From the NCBI GenBank assembly GCA_026418615.1, contig JAOAAY010000005.1, positions 1 to 51,817 on the forward strand: 51,817 nt of DNA. Reading direction: 5' to 3'. The translations under genes and the position numbers were made by a program. Each line of letters begins with the position of its first letter. Position 1 is the stretch's first letter. Origin of the DNA: Candidatus Sumerlaeaceae bacterium. GTDB lineage: Bacteria; Sumerlaeota; Sumerlaeia; Sumerlaeales; Sumerlaeaceae. The notes beneath the pieces were generated by a model that saw only the letters and a program-made list of their open reading frames with translations, did no database searches and had not been told where the DNA came from. This document shows, piece after piece, positions 8,663-17,218 of the stretch.

Positions 8663-8680
8663 GTGACAGAATCATGACAA
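8663..8680 (-). promoter_or_regulatory. Pho box upstream of phoB
   Basis: On the minus strand the sequence reads TTGTCAT-GATT-CTGTCAC: two 7-base direct repeats separated by 4 AT-rich bases, the classic PhoB-binding architecture (consensus CTGTCAT, 11-base period). It lies between the feoA stop and phoB, upstream of and oriented toward phoB. A good -10 hexamer at the expected distance is not obvious. The match is seen directly; binding is inferred. Confidence 0.75.
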
Positions 8681-8706
8681 AGTGTCGCGACTCGGGTAAA
8701 ATCCTG

Positions 8707-9159
8707 TCAGCGATTTCGCGCCGTCAAGCGACGCACCATGACCGTGCCCGCCAGGGTACGATCAAAGGCAAACTCCGAATAGCCCGCCCGAACCACCACA
8801 GCAGGCGAGGCTTTGAGCATCGTAATGCTCGTGCCCGGAAGAAGGCCCAGCGACAGGAACTTGCGCACATGGCCCAACTCCTCAAAGCGCTCGATGACAG
8901 CGTGTTCGCCCTTTCTCAGGTCGCACAGCGGCATGGCTGGCAGGCACACCCCCGAATCCGACGCCCGACGGCCGCGGACAAGCCACCAGACATAATGAAC
9001 CATCCGCCGCAACGCGGAGAGAACTCCCGGCTCGCGGGCGCTTTCGTAACCGCAATGCGGGCACCGGATCAGCCGGCAGCCGTTGCGCGCCAAGCAACCC
9101 GCGCACGCCTCGCGGGCGGCGGCCTCGGTCAACTCACTGCCACAGCATGCGCATCTCAT
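8707..9159 (-). CDS. feoA: FeoA-domain protein with N-terminal zinc-ribbon-like region
   Basis: A 150-residue cytosolic partner of the ferrous iron transporter FeoB. The C-terminal 75 residues form the SH3-like FeoA domain: L-C-DLRKGEHAVIERFEE, then FLSLGLLPGTSITMLKASP and a terminal EFAFDRTLAGTVMVRR strand. The first 45 residues add eight cysteines (3, 5, 6, 19, 22, 28, 33, 36), including CACCG, CAGC and CPHCGYE, resembling a zinc ribbon or an iron-sulfur site. A Cys-rich head on FeoA is known in some anaerobic lineages and may replace the separate regulator FeoC, which is absent here. ATG 9159 overlaps the feoB stop as ATGA, so I prefer it to an in-frame GTG four codons earlier. The gene order is feoB then feoA. 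Confidence 0.88.
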   Translation of the reverse strand: MRCACCGSELTEAAAREACAGCLARNGCRLIRCPHCGYESAREPGVLSALRRMVHYVWWLVRGRRASDSGVCLPAMPLCDLRKGEHAVIERFEELGHVRKFLSLGLLPGTSITMLKASPAVVVRAGYSEFAFDRTLAGTVMVRRLTARNR

Positions 9160-11114
9160 CGGCTCAACCATCCCGTCATCATGAGAACATAGTTAGCGCA
9201 CACGCCAACCACCGTCGCCGTCGCGAAAATCGCGGCCAGTGTCAAACTCGCAAATTTCCACCCGCGTTCTTTCTTCATGACGAAAAACTGGGCGATGCAT
9301 GGCAGGAACAGGGTGATGACGAGAACGGACACGAGCGTCTGGCGCGGATCGAGCGCCCCGTCACGCTGCAATTCGAACAGTCCCGCGGCGCCGTAATCGC
9401 GGCGGAAGAATCCAAAGAGCAACGCACTGGCGGTTTCCTGCGGAAGGCCCATGGCCCGCACCAGCGGTTCCAGCCAACCGATGAGCACGCCGAAAGTGCC
9501 TGTCACATGCCCCAGCCAGATGATGACGCTGGCCGCGAGGAAAAGCGGCAGGATTTCCAGAAAATACCAGTGCATCCGGGAGTAGGTCTTGCTCAGGACA
9601 TTGCCCAGCCGCGGCAGCCGCAGCGGCGGCATCTCGAGGTAAAAAGCCGGCGGTTCGCCCGGCATGTGGCGCGCCGCCAGCAGACCCATGATGAGGAATA
9701 CTCCCGCCACAATAACCAGCCACGACAGAAAAACCTGCGGGTTCGCGGCGGTCATTGCCATCACGACACCGATTTGCGCGGAGCACGGAATCGCGAAACC
9801 AAGCAGGAGCGTGGCAATGACTCGCTCGCGCTTGGTCTCCAAAATGCGCGTCACCATCGTCGCCATCGTGCCGCAACCAAACCCGATGACGATCGGAATG
9901 ACCGCACGGCCGTTGAGCCCCAGTTTCTTGAAAACACGGTCCAACAACAAGGCCAGCCGCGGCAGGTATCCGCTGTCCTCAAGAATGGAAAACATGAGAA
10001 AGAAGGTGCCGACAATCGGCAGAATCAGCGCGAGGGCGTACCGCAGCCCCAAGGTCAGCACGCCGTAGTCGTGCACGAACAAGTCCTGCCAAACCCTGGA
10101 GGGGATGAGCCGCGTCACCCAATCCGTCAGCAAAGGCGTCAGATATTTTTCATACAAATCGGTCTCGATCAAATCCACGAGTGTCCCCGCGCCAAAGCCG
10201 CCGACAAACTTATAAATGCCAAAATACATGACCAACGCGGCGATGGGAATGGCCGTCCACATGTTCATCGTGGCGCGGTTCAGCAACTGGCCGATCACCC
10301 CGTCGGAAACAGGCGGAAATACGGCGCACTGCGCGAGAATCCGGTCAGCGAGCGCCTGACGGTCCAGCCGCGCGGCCAGTTCCAAGGCGCCGCGCTCCGC
10401 CGGGTCGTTCATGGCCGCCAACGCCGCGTCAATCTCCTCGCCCCGCACCACGGGGCCACCCCTGCGGTCCGGATTGTGCCTCTCCACGGCCTCACGCACC
10501 TCGCGCCCGTAGGCGATCACCATGCCGGGCGGGTCGCCAAGGCCGTCGCGCACCACACAACACAAGTCTGTCAACCCCTCGCCGGTGGTGGCCACCGTCG
10601 CCACAACGGGAACACCCAGCAATTGCCCCAGCCGTTCGGTGTCGATGGACACTCGGTAGCGTCGCGCTTCGTCCATCATATTCAGCACCAGCACCACCGG
10701 CAGCCTGCGTTCGAGCAGTTCGAGGGTCATCGGCAGCATCCGGCGCAGGTTTTTTGCGTCAACGACATGAACGACGACATCGAGCCCGCCACCGATGAGA
10801 ATCTCCCGCGCGATATGCTCCTCTTCCGAGATAGGCTGCAGCGAGTAGGCTCCGGGAGTGTCCGAAATGAGGAACTCGGGCAATTGAGCCGAGCGGCCAC
10901 TTGAGACCGTAACGGTCGTGCCCGGATAGTTCGAGACCGTCGCGTTACGCCCCGTCAGGCAGTTGAACAGCAGACTCTTGCCGACATTTGGAGGGCCGCA
11001 TATCACGAGCCGGCGCAGTTGTGTCGCGCTAGCCGTATCGTCCGCGCGACTCACCCGACCTTCGACTCCCTTTTTCGATCTGTGATGGGACGGTTCGCAA
11101 CTATTGGTGCTCAT
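9156..11114 (-). CDS. feoB: Ferrous iron transport protein B
   Basis: A 652-residue inner-membrane Fe(II) transporter with a cytosolic G domain. The GTPase motifs are GPPNVGKS (G1, near residue 42), a G2 region NYPGTTV, DTPGAYSL (G3) and NMMD (G4). The membrane half begins near residue 290 and holds the two inverted Gate motifs: one around GTFFLMFSILEDSGYLPRLA and GFGCGTMATMVTRILETKRE, the other around LLFGFFRRDYGAAGLFEL. The terminal LPCIAQFFVMKKERGWKF segment is typical. A TTG at 11126 would add four residues; neither start has a strong ribosome site. The ATGA overlap with feoA indicates a coupled operon. I see no convincing Fur box in the 300 bases upstream, so iron control is not demonstrated. 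Confidence 0.95.
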   Translation of the reverse strand: MSTNSCEPSHHRSKKGVEGRVSRADDTASATQLRRLVICGPPNVGKSLLFNCLTGRNATVSNYPGTTVTVSSGRSAQLPEFLISDTPGAYSLQPISEEEHIAREILIGGGLDVVVHVVDAKNLRRMLPMTLELLERRLPVVLVLNMMDEARRYRVSIDTERLGQLLGVPVVATVATTGEGLTDLCCVVRDGLGDPPGMVIAYGREVREAVERHNPDRRGGPVVRGEEIDAALAAMNDPAERGALELAARLDRQALADRILAQCAVFPPVSDGVIGQLLNRATMNMWTAIPIAALVMYFGIYKFVGGFGAGTLVDLIETDLYEKYLTPLLTDWVTRLIPSRVWQDLFVHDYGVLTLGLRYALALILPIVGTFFLMFSILEDSGYLPRLALLLDRVFKKLGLNGRAVIPIVIGFGCGTMATMVTRILETKRERVIATLLLGFAIPCSAQIGVVMAMTAANPQVFLSWLVIVAGVFLIMGLLAARHMPGEPPAFYLEMPPLRLPRLGNVLSKTYSRMHWYFLEILPLFLAASVIIWLGHVTGTFGVLIGWLEPLVRAMGLPQETASALLFGFFRRDYGAAGLFELQRDGALDPRQTLVSVLVITLFLPCIAQFFVMKKERGWKFASLTLAAIFATATVVGVCANYVLMMTGWLSR

Positions 11115-11355
11115 CAAGATGCTCAATTCTGGTCATAGCCCGAGCGCACGCAACAAGATTCCCCATAGTGGTTACGCTGGTCGGGGAACAAAAACTATGC
11201 CCAGCGTGCCCGGGTTCGCCCTGATTCACTGACAACCTTGTCGCGCTGACGGACGCAAATCACCAATGCCCGGCTTGCCATCATTACGCGGCTTCCGTAT
11301 TGGAGCATTTCAGCCACCAAGTGCTGGAAATCATGCACTTTCGCAAAGCCCAACC

Positions 11356-11383
11356 TTGACGCATTTTCGAAAGGGTGGATAGT
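11356..11383 (+). promoter_or_regulatory. Putative sigma-70 promoter of the cytidylate-kinase-like gene
   Basis: TTGACG (11356-11361) and GATAGT (11378-11383) are separated by 16 bases and lie 41 bases upstream of the ATG at 11425. The hexamers match consensus at five and four of six positions. The rest of the 300-base divergent region between feoB and this gene (11115-11424) shows no gene or repeat that I can support. Confidence 0.5.
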
Positions 11384-11424
11384 GGACGACGAAACGCTAC
11401 GCTGCTCGGGGAGAGGAACGATCG

Positions 11425-12135
11425 ATGAAGTCCATGGCGGAATTTCTGAAGGCCTACTCGCAGGCGCTGACTGAACACCACCCGGGAGGGCCGCCGCAGC
11501 GGCCATGGCGTATGCCGGTCGTTGTCAGTCGCCAAGTCGGGAGCGGGGGGCTGCTGTTCGCCCAAGCGCTTGCTGATCGTCTGGGATTCGAAGTCTGCGA
11601 CCGCAAGATTCTCGAAGAGATCTCCCGGCGCAGCAAGGTGCCCGAGGACCTTGTGCGCCTGCTCGACGAGAGGCCGGGCCGAAGTCTGGAGGTCTTCGGC
11701 GCGAGTCTGTTGCGCGGGGCAAGTCTGTCTGTCCATGATTATGATGCTGTGCTAAAAGGTACGCTGCGCGCGCTCCTGCAATTGGGCAATGTGGTCATCC
11801 TTGGACGCGGCGCCAACTTCCTTGCCGAGCCGGGCAAGGCCCTGCGCGTGCGACTGGTGGCGCCGCTGAAGGTGCGGATTGCCAATATCATGGAGCGGTG
11901 CGGTGTGGACGAAAAAACCGCCCGTCAGATGGTGCACGACACCGATGTCGAGCGCGCCAAGTTCATGAAAAGAGTTTACGGCCAGGAGGAATCATCGCCC
12001 GAATCGTTTGATCTCGGCCTCAATACCCACAAGATCCCAATCGAGCAGGCCGTACGGATAGCGCTGGATGTTTACGAGTTTCTGGCCCGCTCAGCCTCGC
12101 CGCCCGTCTCAGGGTCTGGCCAGGTCACACCGTAA
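11425..12135 (+). CDS. Cytidylate kinase-like family protein
   Basis: A 236-residue P-loop protein of the cytidylate-kinase-like family (PF13189 type), distinct from housekeeping Cmk. The nucleotide-binding loop region is VVVSRQVGSGGLLFAQALAD, with SGG where classical kinases have GKS, as is normal in this family. Further landmarks are VCDRKILEEISRRSKVPEDL, a central VILGRGANFLAEPGKALRVRLVAP strand and the lid-like MERCGVDEKTARQMVHDTDVERAKF. The substrate of these proteins is not established. AGAGG lies 8 bases upstream of ATG 11425 and a sigma-70-like promoter precedes it. The 3' end overlaps the convergent ispH gene by 64 bases, so both C-termini are encoded in the same DNA. Confidence 0.8.
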   Translation: MKSMAEFLKAYSQALTEHHPGGPPQRPWRMPVVVSRQVGSGGLLFAQALADRLGFEVCDRKILEEISRRSKVPEDLVRLLDERPGRSLEVFGASLLRGASLSVHDYDAVLKGTLRALLQLGNVVILGRGANFLAEPGKALRVRLVAPLKVRIANIMERCGVDEKTARQMVHDTDVERAKFMKRVYGQEESSPESFDLGLNTHKIPIEQAVRIALDVYEFLARSASPPVSGSGQVTP

Positions 12136-13358
12136 AGTTCGCCGAGTCGGCGCACAACATCACCAACGGCCTTGTTGGGCGTTGATGCGCCTGCTGTCAG
12201 GCCGATGCGTGCCGGTAACGGCGGCAACCATCCCTGCGACACGACAGGTTCTTTGGCACCAAAAGGCCGATGACGGATTTCGTCCGCCGACAGCAAGCCG
12301 GAGACATCCTCCACATGGTAAGCCGGCGCGAACCGCCCGGCAATCTCGACCAGATGCGCCGTGTTGGAACTGTTATAACCGCCCACGACAAGAATCGCGT
12401 CCGGGTTCAGCGCCCCAAGGTGCAGGATCGCGTCCTGACGCTCCTGCGTAGCGGAGCAAATCGTATCGAAGTGACGATAGTGCTCGTCGAGTTGCTCAAC
12501 TCCGTAACGCTCCGCCATGGCATCGCGCAACATGCCGGCAATTTCTAGCGACTCTGACGAAAGCATGGTCGTCTGGTTGGCCATACCGATCCGGACCAGA
12601 TCGCGCTCCGCGTCAAAACCTGCGGAGACTGCATGTGGGGCGAACCTGTCGTGCACTGCGGTCGCAGGCACTAAACCCCGGATAAAATCGCAGACCAGCG
12701 CCGCCTCGGTTTTGTCCCGCAGGACAAGATAGCGGCCACCGGGAAATTGGGTGACACGCGAACTCGTCCCAACGGTTTCCTCGTGATAATACTTGCCATG
12801 AATGATCGCGGTGAAACCTTCGCGGGCGTATTTTTCCACTCGCTTCCACACCAGAATCACCGAGCCGCAGGTCGTGTCCACCAGCGTACAGCCGGTGGCG
12901 CGCAGCCGCTCCGTTTCCTCCACGCTGGCACCAAACGCCGGCAGGATCACGACATCTTCCGGACCGAGACTGTCTGCTGACACACCGCAAGCATATTGAC
13001 CGGCGAGAAACTGGATACCCATGTCCATCAGACGGCGATTGACGCGCGGGTTGTGGATGATCTCCGTCGTCAGGAATATTCGGCGGTCGGGAAACATCCG
13101 CCGGGTCTGGTAGGCATAATCCACCGCCTTGTCTACACCATAGCAAAACCCGAACTCCCGGGCGAGAAGGATGGTCAGCCCCCCGGCCTCCAGTTGGAAG
13201 TCCGAGTTACGGATGAGATCAACAAGCGGGCAGCGGTAGTCTCCGGCAATAGCACCCGCCACATCACCCTTGAGGCCGAAACCGTGGCGGTAGATGCCGG
13301 TCGAGGGGTCAGGGCGACCCGATGGATTGTCAGGCCGGACTGGGTGCGTCAGTGACAT
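12072..13358 (-). CDS. ispH: 4-hydroxy-3-methylbut-2-enyl diphosphate reductase, long form
   Basis: A 428-residue [4Fe-4S] enzyme of the non-mevalonate isoprenoid pathway; it reduces HMBPP to IPP and DMAPP. The three cluster ligands are C72 in FGFCYGV, C164 in VDTTCGSV and C301 in DTICSATQERQDA. Conserved substrate-binding segments include TTEIIHNPRVN, VVILPAFGASV and IIHGKYYHEET. Standard IspH is about 310 residues. The extra roughly 60 N-terminal residues (YRHGFGLKGDVAGAIAGDY) and the HGKYYHEE form match the cyanobacterial/plant-type long form. The ATG at 13358 lacks a strong Shine-Dalgarno. An intrinsic terminator upstream isolates the gene from the pseudopilin. Its 3' end overlaps the cytidylate-kinase-like gene. 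Confidence 0.93.
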   Translation of the reverse strand: MSLTHPVRPDNPSGRPDPSTGIYRHGFGLKGDVAGAIAGDYRCPLVDLIRNSDFQLEAGGLTILLAREFGFCYGVDKAVDYAYQTRRMFPDRRIFLTTEIIHNPRVNRRLMDMGIQFLAGQYACGVSADSLGPEDVVILPAFGASVEETERLRATGCTLVDTTCGSVILVWKRVEKYAREGFTAIIHGKYYHEETVGTSSRVTQFPGGRYLVLRDKTEAALVCDFIRGLVPATAVHDRFAPHAVSAGFDAERDLVRIGMANQTTMLSSESLEIAGMLRDAMAERYGVEQLDEHYRHFDTICSATQERQDAILHLGALNPDAILVVGGYNSSNTAHLVEIAGRFAPAYHVEDVSGLLSADEIRHRPFGAKEPVVSQGWLPPLPARIGLTAGASTPNKAVGDVVRRLGELYGVTWPDPETGGEAERARNS

Positions 13359-13408
13359 CGCAAGACAGTCCTAATTCGTCAGGCCGAAAGCATTCGCCGG
13401 CTGGAATC

Positions 13409-13458
13409 AAAAAAACGAGTCTGCTGGATCGCCGCCACCGGGCGAATCCAGCAGACTC
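13409..13458 (-). terminator. Intrinsic terminator after the pseudopilin gene
   Basis: A 13-bp perfect stem GAGTCTGCTGGAT (13417-13429) with ATCCAGCAGACTC (13446-13458), extended by CGCC/GGCG with a one-base bulge, is followed on the minus strand by seven T (13415-13409). It begins about 50 bases past the pilin stop and is the strongest terminator in the window. Confidence 0.92.
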
Positions 13459-13506
13459 TGCCATCATGGTCGTCTCGCGGCAGCCACGGCCCCGGCTGCC
13501 TCAGAT

Positions 13507-14220
13507 TTACCAGACTTGGTTATAGACGCCAGTGATGCGATTGATGGCCGGCTCGCGCGAGGGGCCGGAAATGGGGCCAACACCGCCACCCACGCGGACA
13601 ATGTCCCCGCGGCTGATGGTCCCGTTTGTCGCATCATAATCCAGACCGTATGATTGGATGTCAGATGTGAACTGGTTCACATAGCCGCCACCGAACCAGT
13701 TGACGCGATCCGGTCCTGGCGACGCAAGACGCCAGCCGCCGCCAGAAGTAATTCCAGCGCCACGGAAATTAGGATTGCCCACATCGAAGGCCCCGCCCGG
13801 CGCAAAATCGTATGCGCTAATGTAATCAAAAGTATCATAGGCAGATGTAGGCGCGCCGGTCGGAGTCACAGGAGCCGCATTGCCCCGGACCTCAAAAGGA
13901 TCCCGCAGCACGCTGGTGATGTAAGCGATGGGCGTGGTCAGGCGGATAAACCGCGGGCTGACAGCACCCGTCGCACCCGGAATGAAAAGGCTCGGCCCCG
14001 ACAGCGAACTTGCCGTTCCATAGACAATAGCCGTCATGGGCTTGTTGTTGTCCACCGTGTAGGCCTCGAGAGCCGTGGCCAGCGACCTCATGTCGGCCTT
14101 TGCACGCGACACCTTTGAACGCGTCTGCGCCTCGAGGAAGTTCGGCACAGCGATGGCTGCGAGGATCGCGATGATTGCAACCACGATCAACAATTCTATG
14201 AGTGTGAAACCCCTACGCAT
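13507..14220 (-). CDS. Type II secretion/type IV pilus-like pseudopilin
   Basis: A 237-residue protein with a class III prepilin signal: MRRG followed by FTLIELLIVVAIIAILAAIAVPNF. Prepilin peptidase should cut after G4 and methylate F5, and E9 (the conserved Glu5 of the mature chain) is present. The next stretch, LEAQTRSKVSRAKADMRSLA, is the N-terminal helix common to a large pilin-like family abundant in Planctomycetes, Verrucomicrobia and Sumerlaeota-like genomes. The remaining 180 residues form a Gly/Ser/Pro-rich globular domain with segments YDTFDYISAYDFA and LASPGPDRVNWFGG resembling GspG-type pseudopilins. ATG 14220 has GGAG immediately upstream; an earlier start would put 18 charged residues before the signal. 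No secretion machinery gene adjoins it, and it has its own strong terminator, so it looks like a solitary pilin gene. Confidence 0.88.
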   Translation of the reverse strand: MRRGFTLIELLIVVAIIAILAAIAVPNFLEAQTRSKVSRAKADMRSLATALEAYTVDNNKPMTAIVYGTASSLSGPSLFIPGATGAVSPRFIRLTTPIAYITSVLRDPFEVRGNAAPVTPTGAPTSAYDTFDYISAYDFAPGGAFDVGNPNFRGAGITSGGGWRLASPGPDRVNWFGGGYVNQFTSDIQSYGLDYDATNGTISRGDIVRVGGGVGPISGPSREPAINRITGVYNQVW

Positions 14221-14347
14221 AACTCCTGTCTCCCATCTTGCTGTAGTAGTGATTAATGAATGAAAAACAACCACCAGCGGCTAGGGTTGCCATGGGCAGA
14301 TGCAGACAATCAAGAGTTTCCGTAAAGGTTTCTGGCGTTATTGAGAA

Positions 14348-14384
14348 CAGCCGGGGTCAGAAAAGAGCCGTCAAACCCCGGCTG
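14348..14384 (-). terminator. Possible terminator overlapping the metK stop
   Basis: A 10-base perfect inverted repeat CAGCCGGGGT (14348-14357) and ACCCCGGCTG (14375-14384) encloses the metK stop codon. On the minus strand it is followed by TTCTC, a poor U-tract, so termination efficiency is doubtful. Confidence 0.4.
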
Positions 14385-15540
14385 CTTTTCTCAGGGCCTC
14401 GACCATGTCGGTTTTCTCCCAAGTGAACGAGTCGCCCGTCCGGCCGAAATGCCCGTAAGCGGCTGTTGGGAGGAAAATCGGGCGCTTGAGTTGCAGGGTT
14501 TCGATGATAGCCCGCGGGCGCAAATCGAAAGTTTTTTGGACAATCTCGGTCAGGACATCGTCGCTCAATTTGCCCGTGCCGCGCGAATCAACCGTCACTG
14601 TCACCGAAACCGGCTGGGCCACGCCGATGGCATAAGCAATCTGCACCTCGCAACGATCTGCGAGGCCGGCGGCCACAATATTCTTGGCCACCCAGCGGGC
14701 CGCGTAAGCGGCTGACCGATCCACCTTGCTGGGGTCTTTTCCGCTGAACGCGCCGCCGCCGTGACGCCCCATGCCGCCATAGGTGTCTACGATGATCTTG
14801 CGGCCGGTCAGGCCCGTGTCGCCATGCGGCCCCCCCACCACGAAGCGGCCTGTCGGATTGACGAAAACCTTGGTGTCCTTTTCGTTCCACCATTTCGCAT
14901 CCACCACGGCCGGGATGACATGTTTCAGCATGTCGGCCTTAATCTCGCCCTGTTCCACCTCGGGGGCATGCTGAGTGGAGATCACGATGGTTTCGATGCG
15001 CTGCGGAACGCCGTCCACATATTCGACCGTCACCTGACTTTTGGCGTCGGGTCGCAGGTACGGCAAGGTCCCGCTCTTGCGAAGTTCAGTCAGTTTTTGG
15101 AGCAACTGATGCGCCATCATGATGGGCAGCGGCATCAGTTCTGGCGTCTCATTACAGGCATAACCGAACATCATCCCCTGATCGCCTGCGCCCTGATCCT
15201 TGTTTTCCGTCGCATCCACCCCCATGGCGATGTCAGGCGACTGACGATCCAACGCCACAAGCACGCCGCAGGTCTTGCCGTTGATGCCAAAGTCGTCGTC
15301 CGTGTAGCCGATGTCGCAGATAACCTTGCGCGCGATGTCGGCGTAATTGACCGAGGTTTTGGTGGTAATCTCCCCCGCAATGACCACAAGTCCGGTCGTA
15401 GCCAAGCACTCGCAGGCCACGCGGCTGTTTGGGTCGCCCGCGAGACAAGCATCCAAAACCGCATCGGAAATTTGGTCGCAAACCTTGTCAGGATGACCTT
15501 CGGAAACGCTCTCGGAAGTGAAAAGCAGCCGCTTGGGCAT
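14371..15540 (-). CDS. metK: S-adenosylmethionine synthase
   Basis: A 389-residue cytosolic enzyme that makes S-adenosylmethionine from ATP and methionine. All signature segments are intact: [20 protein letters not shown] with the catalytic His and metal ligands, [16 protein letters not shown] (the flexible-loop and family signature), and [19 protein letters not shown] (the second PROSITE signature). Length is normal for the family. GGAG lies 9 bases before the ATG. The 110-base leader between the radical SAM gene and metK contains short GC-rich repeats, but I could not match it to any known SAM riboswitch class. The product feeds methylation and the radical SAM enzyme encoded directly upstream on the same strand, though the two are probably only loosely linked. 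Confidence 0.97.
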   Translation of the reverse strand: MPKRLLFTSESVSEGHPDKVCDQISDAVLDACLAGDPNSRVACECLATTGLVVIAGEITTKTSVNYADIARKVICDIGYTDDDFGINGKTCGVLVALDRQSPDIAMGVDATENKDQGAGDQGMMFGYACNETPELMPLPIMMAHQLLQKLTELRKSGTLPYLRPDAKSQVTVEYVDGVPQRIETIVISTQHAPEVEQGEIKADMLKHVIPAVVDAKWWNEKDTKVFVNPTGRFVVGGPHGDTGLTGRKIIVDTYGGMGRHGGGAFSGKDPSKVDRSAAYAARWVAKNIVAAGLADRCEVQIAYAIGVAQPVSVTVTVDSRGTGKLSDDVLTEIVQKTFDLRPRAIIETLQLKRPIFLPTAAYGHFGRTGDSFTWEKTDMVEALRKAAGV

Positions 15541-15649
15541 TAAATGGGCTCCTCTGTTCTCTCACTCGAAATTTCTGCGAAGGCTCCGGCGGGTGAGGGC
15601 AAATGCAAGTGCAAACATGGCGACGGGGCCGCGGCGCCCAAGGCGCACC

Positions 15650-17113
15650 TCAATCCGTGGCTTTGGCGGCCAGCCCGGCGTCTCGCGCACGGGAGCCAAC
15701 GAGCAAGTCTTTCAGCGTCAACATGCCGTATTTGACATAGTTGCCGCGCTCTTTCCATGACCGCGCACCGCGCAGCGTCTGCCAGATGTAGCGGGGTTGG
15801 AGGTAAATGCGCCGCAGGGACTTGCGCCGCAGGGCCGCCAGTTCCTCCCGCGTCAGGTAAAGCCCGCCAATGGCAGGCTGGCTGTAGGCGTCAATCGGCA
15901 CCTCGCCGTCACGCAGAAGCCCGTGCTCGAGAGCGATCTGGTGTAACTTTGTCCCGGGGAACGGATAGGTGTAAAAAATCTCGAGAAAATCCGGCATCAG
16001 TTCCTGCGCGAAGCGGACATTCGTCTCGAGCGTATCCCGGGTGTCCCACGGCAGCCCCATGAGCAGGTACACGCTGCTCTTAATGCCCGCCTCGCGCGTC
16101 AGGCGAACCGCCTCACGCGCCTGCTCGACCGTCGCCTTTTTTTCCATCAGATCCAGCATCTTCTGGTCTCCACTCTCGACCCCGTAGGCGATCAGCCAGC
16201 AGCCGGCGCGTTTCATCCAGCCCAACATTTCCGCGTTAATGGTGTCCACGCGAGAGTTGGACGCCCATTCAATGTTCAGACCGCGCTCGACGATTTTCTG
16301 GCATAATTCGATGACCCACTTCTTGTTCTGAGTGAAGAGGTCGCTTCGGAACAGGAAATTGCGGATGCGGTGGCGCTCGACGCACTCGACGAGTTCCGCC
16401 AGGACATTGTCGGTCGAACGGTAACGGTTTTTCTTTCCGGAGACGACCGGCGCGAGGCAATAGATGCACGAGTGCGGACAGCCGCGATTCGTCACAATGG
16501 TCGTTTGCGGCTCCATCGTGTCGGGGCGAAAATAGAGTTCGTTGCGGGTCAGGTGCCTTGCCGGAAACGGAATCGAGTCGAGGTCCTGAATCAGCGGGCG
16601 GTCTTCGTTCCTGACGATTTCACCGTCCGGGCGCCGCCAGGTCACACCGGCGATTTCGGCCAGCGGGCGGCCGGCACCAATCTCGGCGGCGGTGTGCTCG
16701 TATTCGCCCCGGATGACGCAGTCGAGTTGTGGATACTGCTGCATGGCTTCACGATCGAGGACAAGAAAGTGCGCCCCCTTGGCGACCGTCAGCATCTGCG
16801 GATCCACTTGATGGGCCAGCGTCGCCGCCTGTACATCCTTATGAAGGCTCGGCGTGGTGATGGACATCATCAGCACCTGCGGCCGAAACTCGCGCAAATC
16901 GGCTTCCAGATGTGACCAGGTTTTACGCTCGCCCGGATAGTCCACGAGCCGGCATTCGCATCCCGCCGCTTCCGTGCTGGCCGCTGAATACATCAGATCA
17001 ATGGGCGGCCGCAACGCGATGGTTTTCATTTCCTCGATGGGCGTCTGGCAACGGTCCTCCCGGATGTAGAGGCCCGTCGGGGGAACGATGAACAACACGC
17101 GCCGGCGGCTCAT
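15650..17113 (-). CDS. B12-binding-domain radical SAM protein
   Basis: A 487-residue radical S-adenosylmethionine enzyme. Residues 1-140 resemble a cobalamin-binding-like Rossmann domain (VLFIVPPTGLY, then PQVLMMSITTPSLHKDVQAA). The [4Fe-4S] triad is C212, C216 and C219 in NRGCPHSCIYC, followed by TIM-barrel segments IEWASNSRVDTINAEML, AYGVESGDQKML and VYLLMGLPWDTRDTLE. The layout is that of the BchE/HpnJ-like group, often acting on hopanoids, tetrapyrroles or lipids; the product here cannot be assigned. ATG 17113 is preferred over a start 18 codons upstream because GGAGGTG lies 5 bases before it. The C-terminal 80 residues are basic and amphipathic, as in family members that act near membranes. 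It lies in a minus-strand run with folE and queD upstream and metK downstream. Confidence 0.88.
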   Translation of the reverse strand: MSRRRVLFIVPPTGLYIREDRCQTPIEEMKTIALRPPIDLMYSAASTEAAGCECRLVDYPGERKTWSHLEADLREFRPQVLMMSITTPSLHKDVQAATLAHQVDPQMLTVAKGAHFLVLDREAMQQYPQLDCVIRGEYEHTAAEIGAGRPLAEIAGVTWRRPDGEIVRNEDRPLIQDLDSIPFPARHLTRNELYFRPDTMEPQTTIVTNRGCPHSCIYCLAPVVSGKKNRYRSTDNVLAELVECVERHRIRNFLFRSDLFTQNKKWVIELCQKIVERGLNIEWASNSRVDTINAEMLGWMKRAGCWLIAYGVESGDQKMLDLMEKKATVEQAREAVRLTREAGIKSSVYLLMGLPWDTRDTLETNVRFAQELMPDFLEIFYTYPFPGTKLHQIALEHGLLRDGEVPIDAYSQPAIGGLYLTREELAALRRKSLRRIYLQPRYIWQTLRGARSWKERGNYVKYGMLTLKDLLVGSRARDAGLAAKATD

Positions 17114-17218
17114 GGCCACCTCCGAGGCACACAGATGGCTAGGGTGCAGGTCATGGACGCCATGCAATACCGCGCAGACAGCAAAGTCGTTCGCGCGATG
17201 CCGGACAATTGCGCCGGT

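Noticed and set aside
9147-10904. 585-codon open frame on the plus strand opposite feoB
   Set aside because: It is exactly antisense to a clear feoB, is rich in Arg, His and Gln as expected of the complement of a GC-rich gene, and has no family motif or ribosome site.
11115-11424. Fur box upstream of feoB
   Set aside because: No 19-base GATAATGATAATCATTATC-like palindrome or hexamer array was visible in the divergent region.
15541-15649. SAM riboswitch upstream of metK
   Set aside because: The 110-base leader has GC-rich repeats, but none of the conserved cores of the SAM riboswitch classes I know could be recognised.
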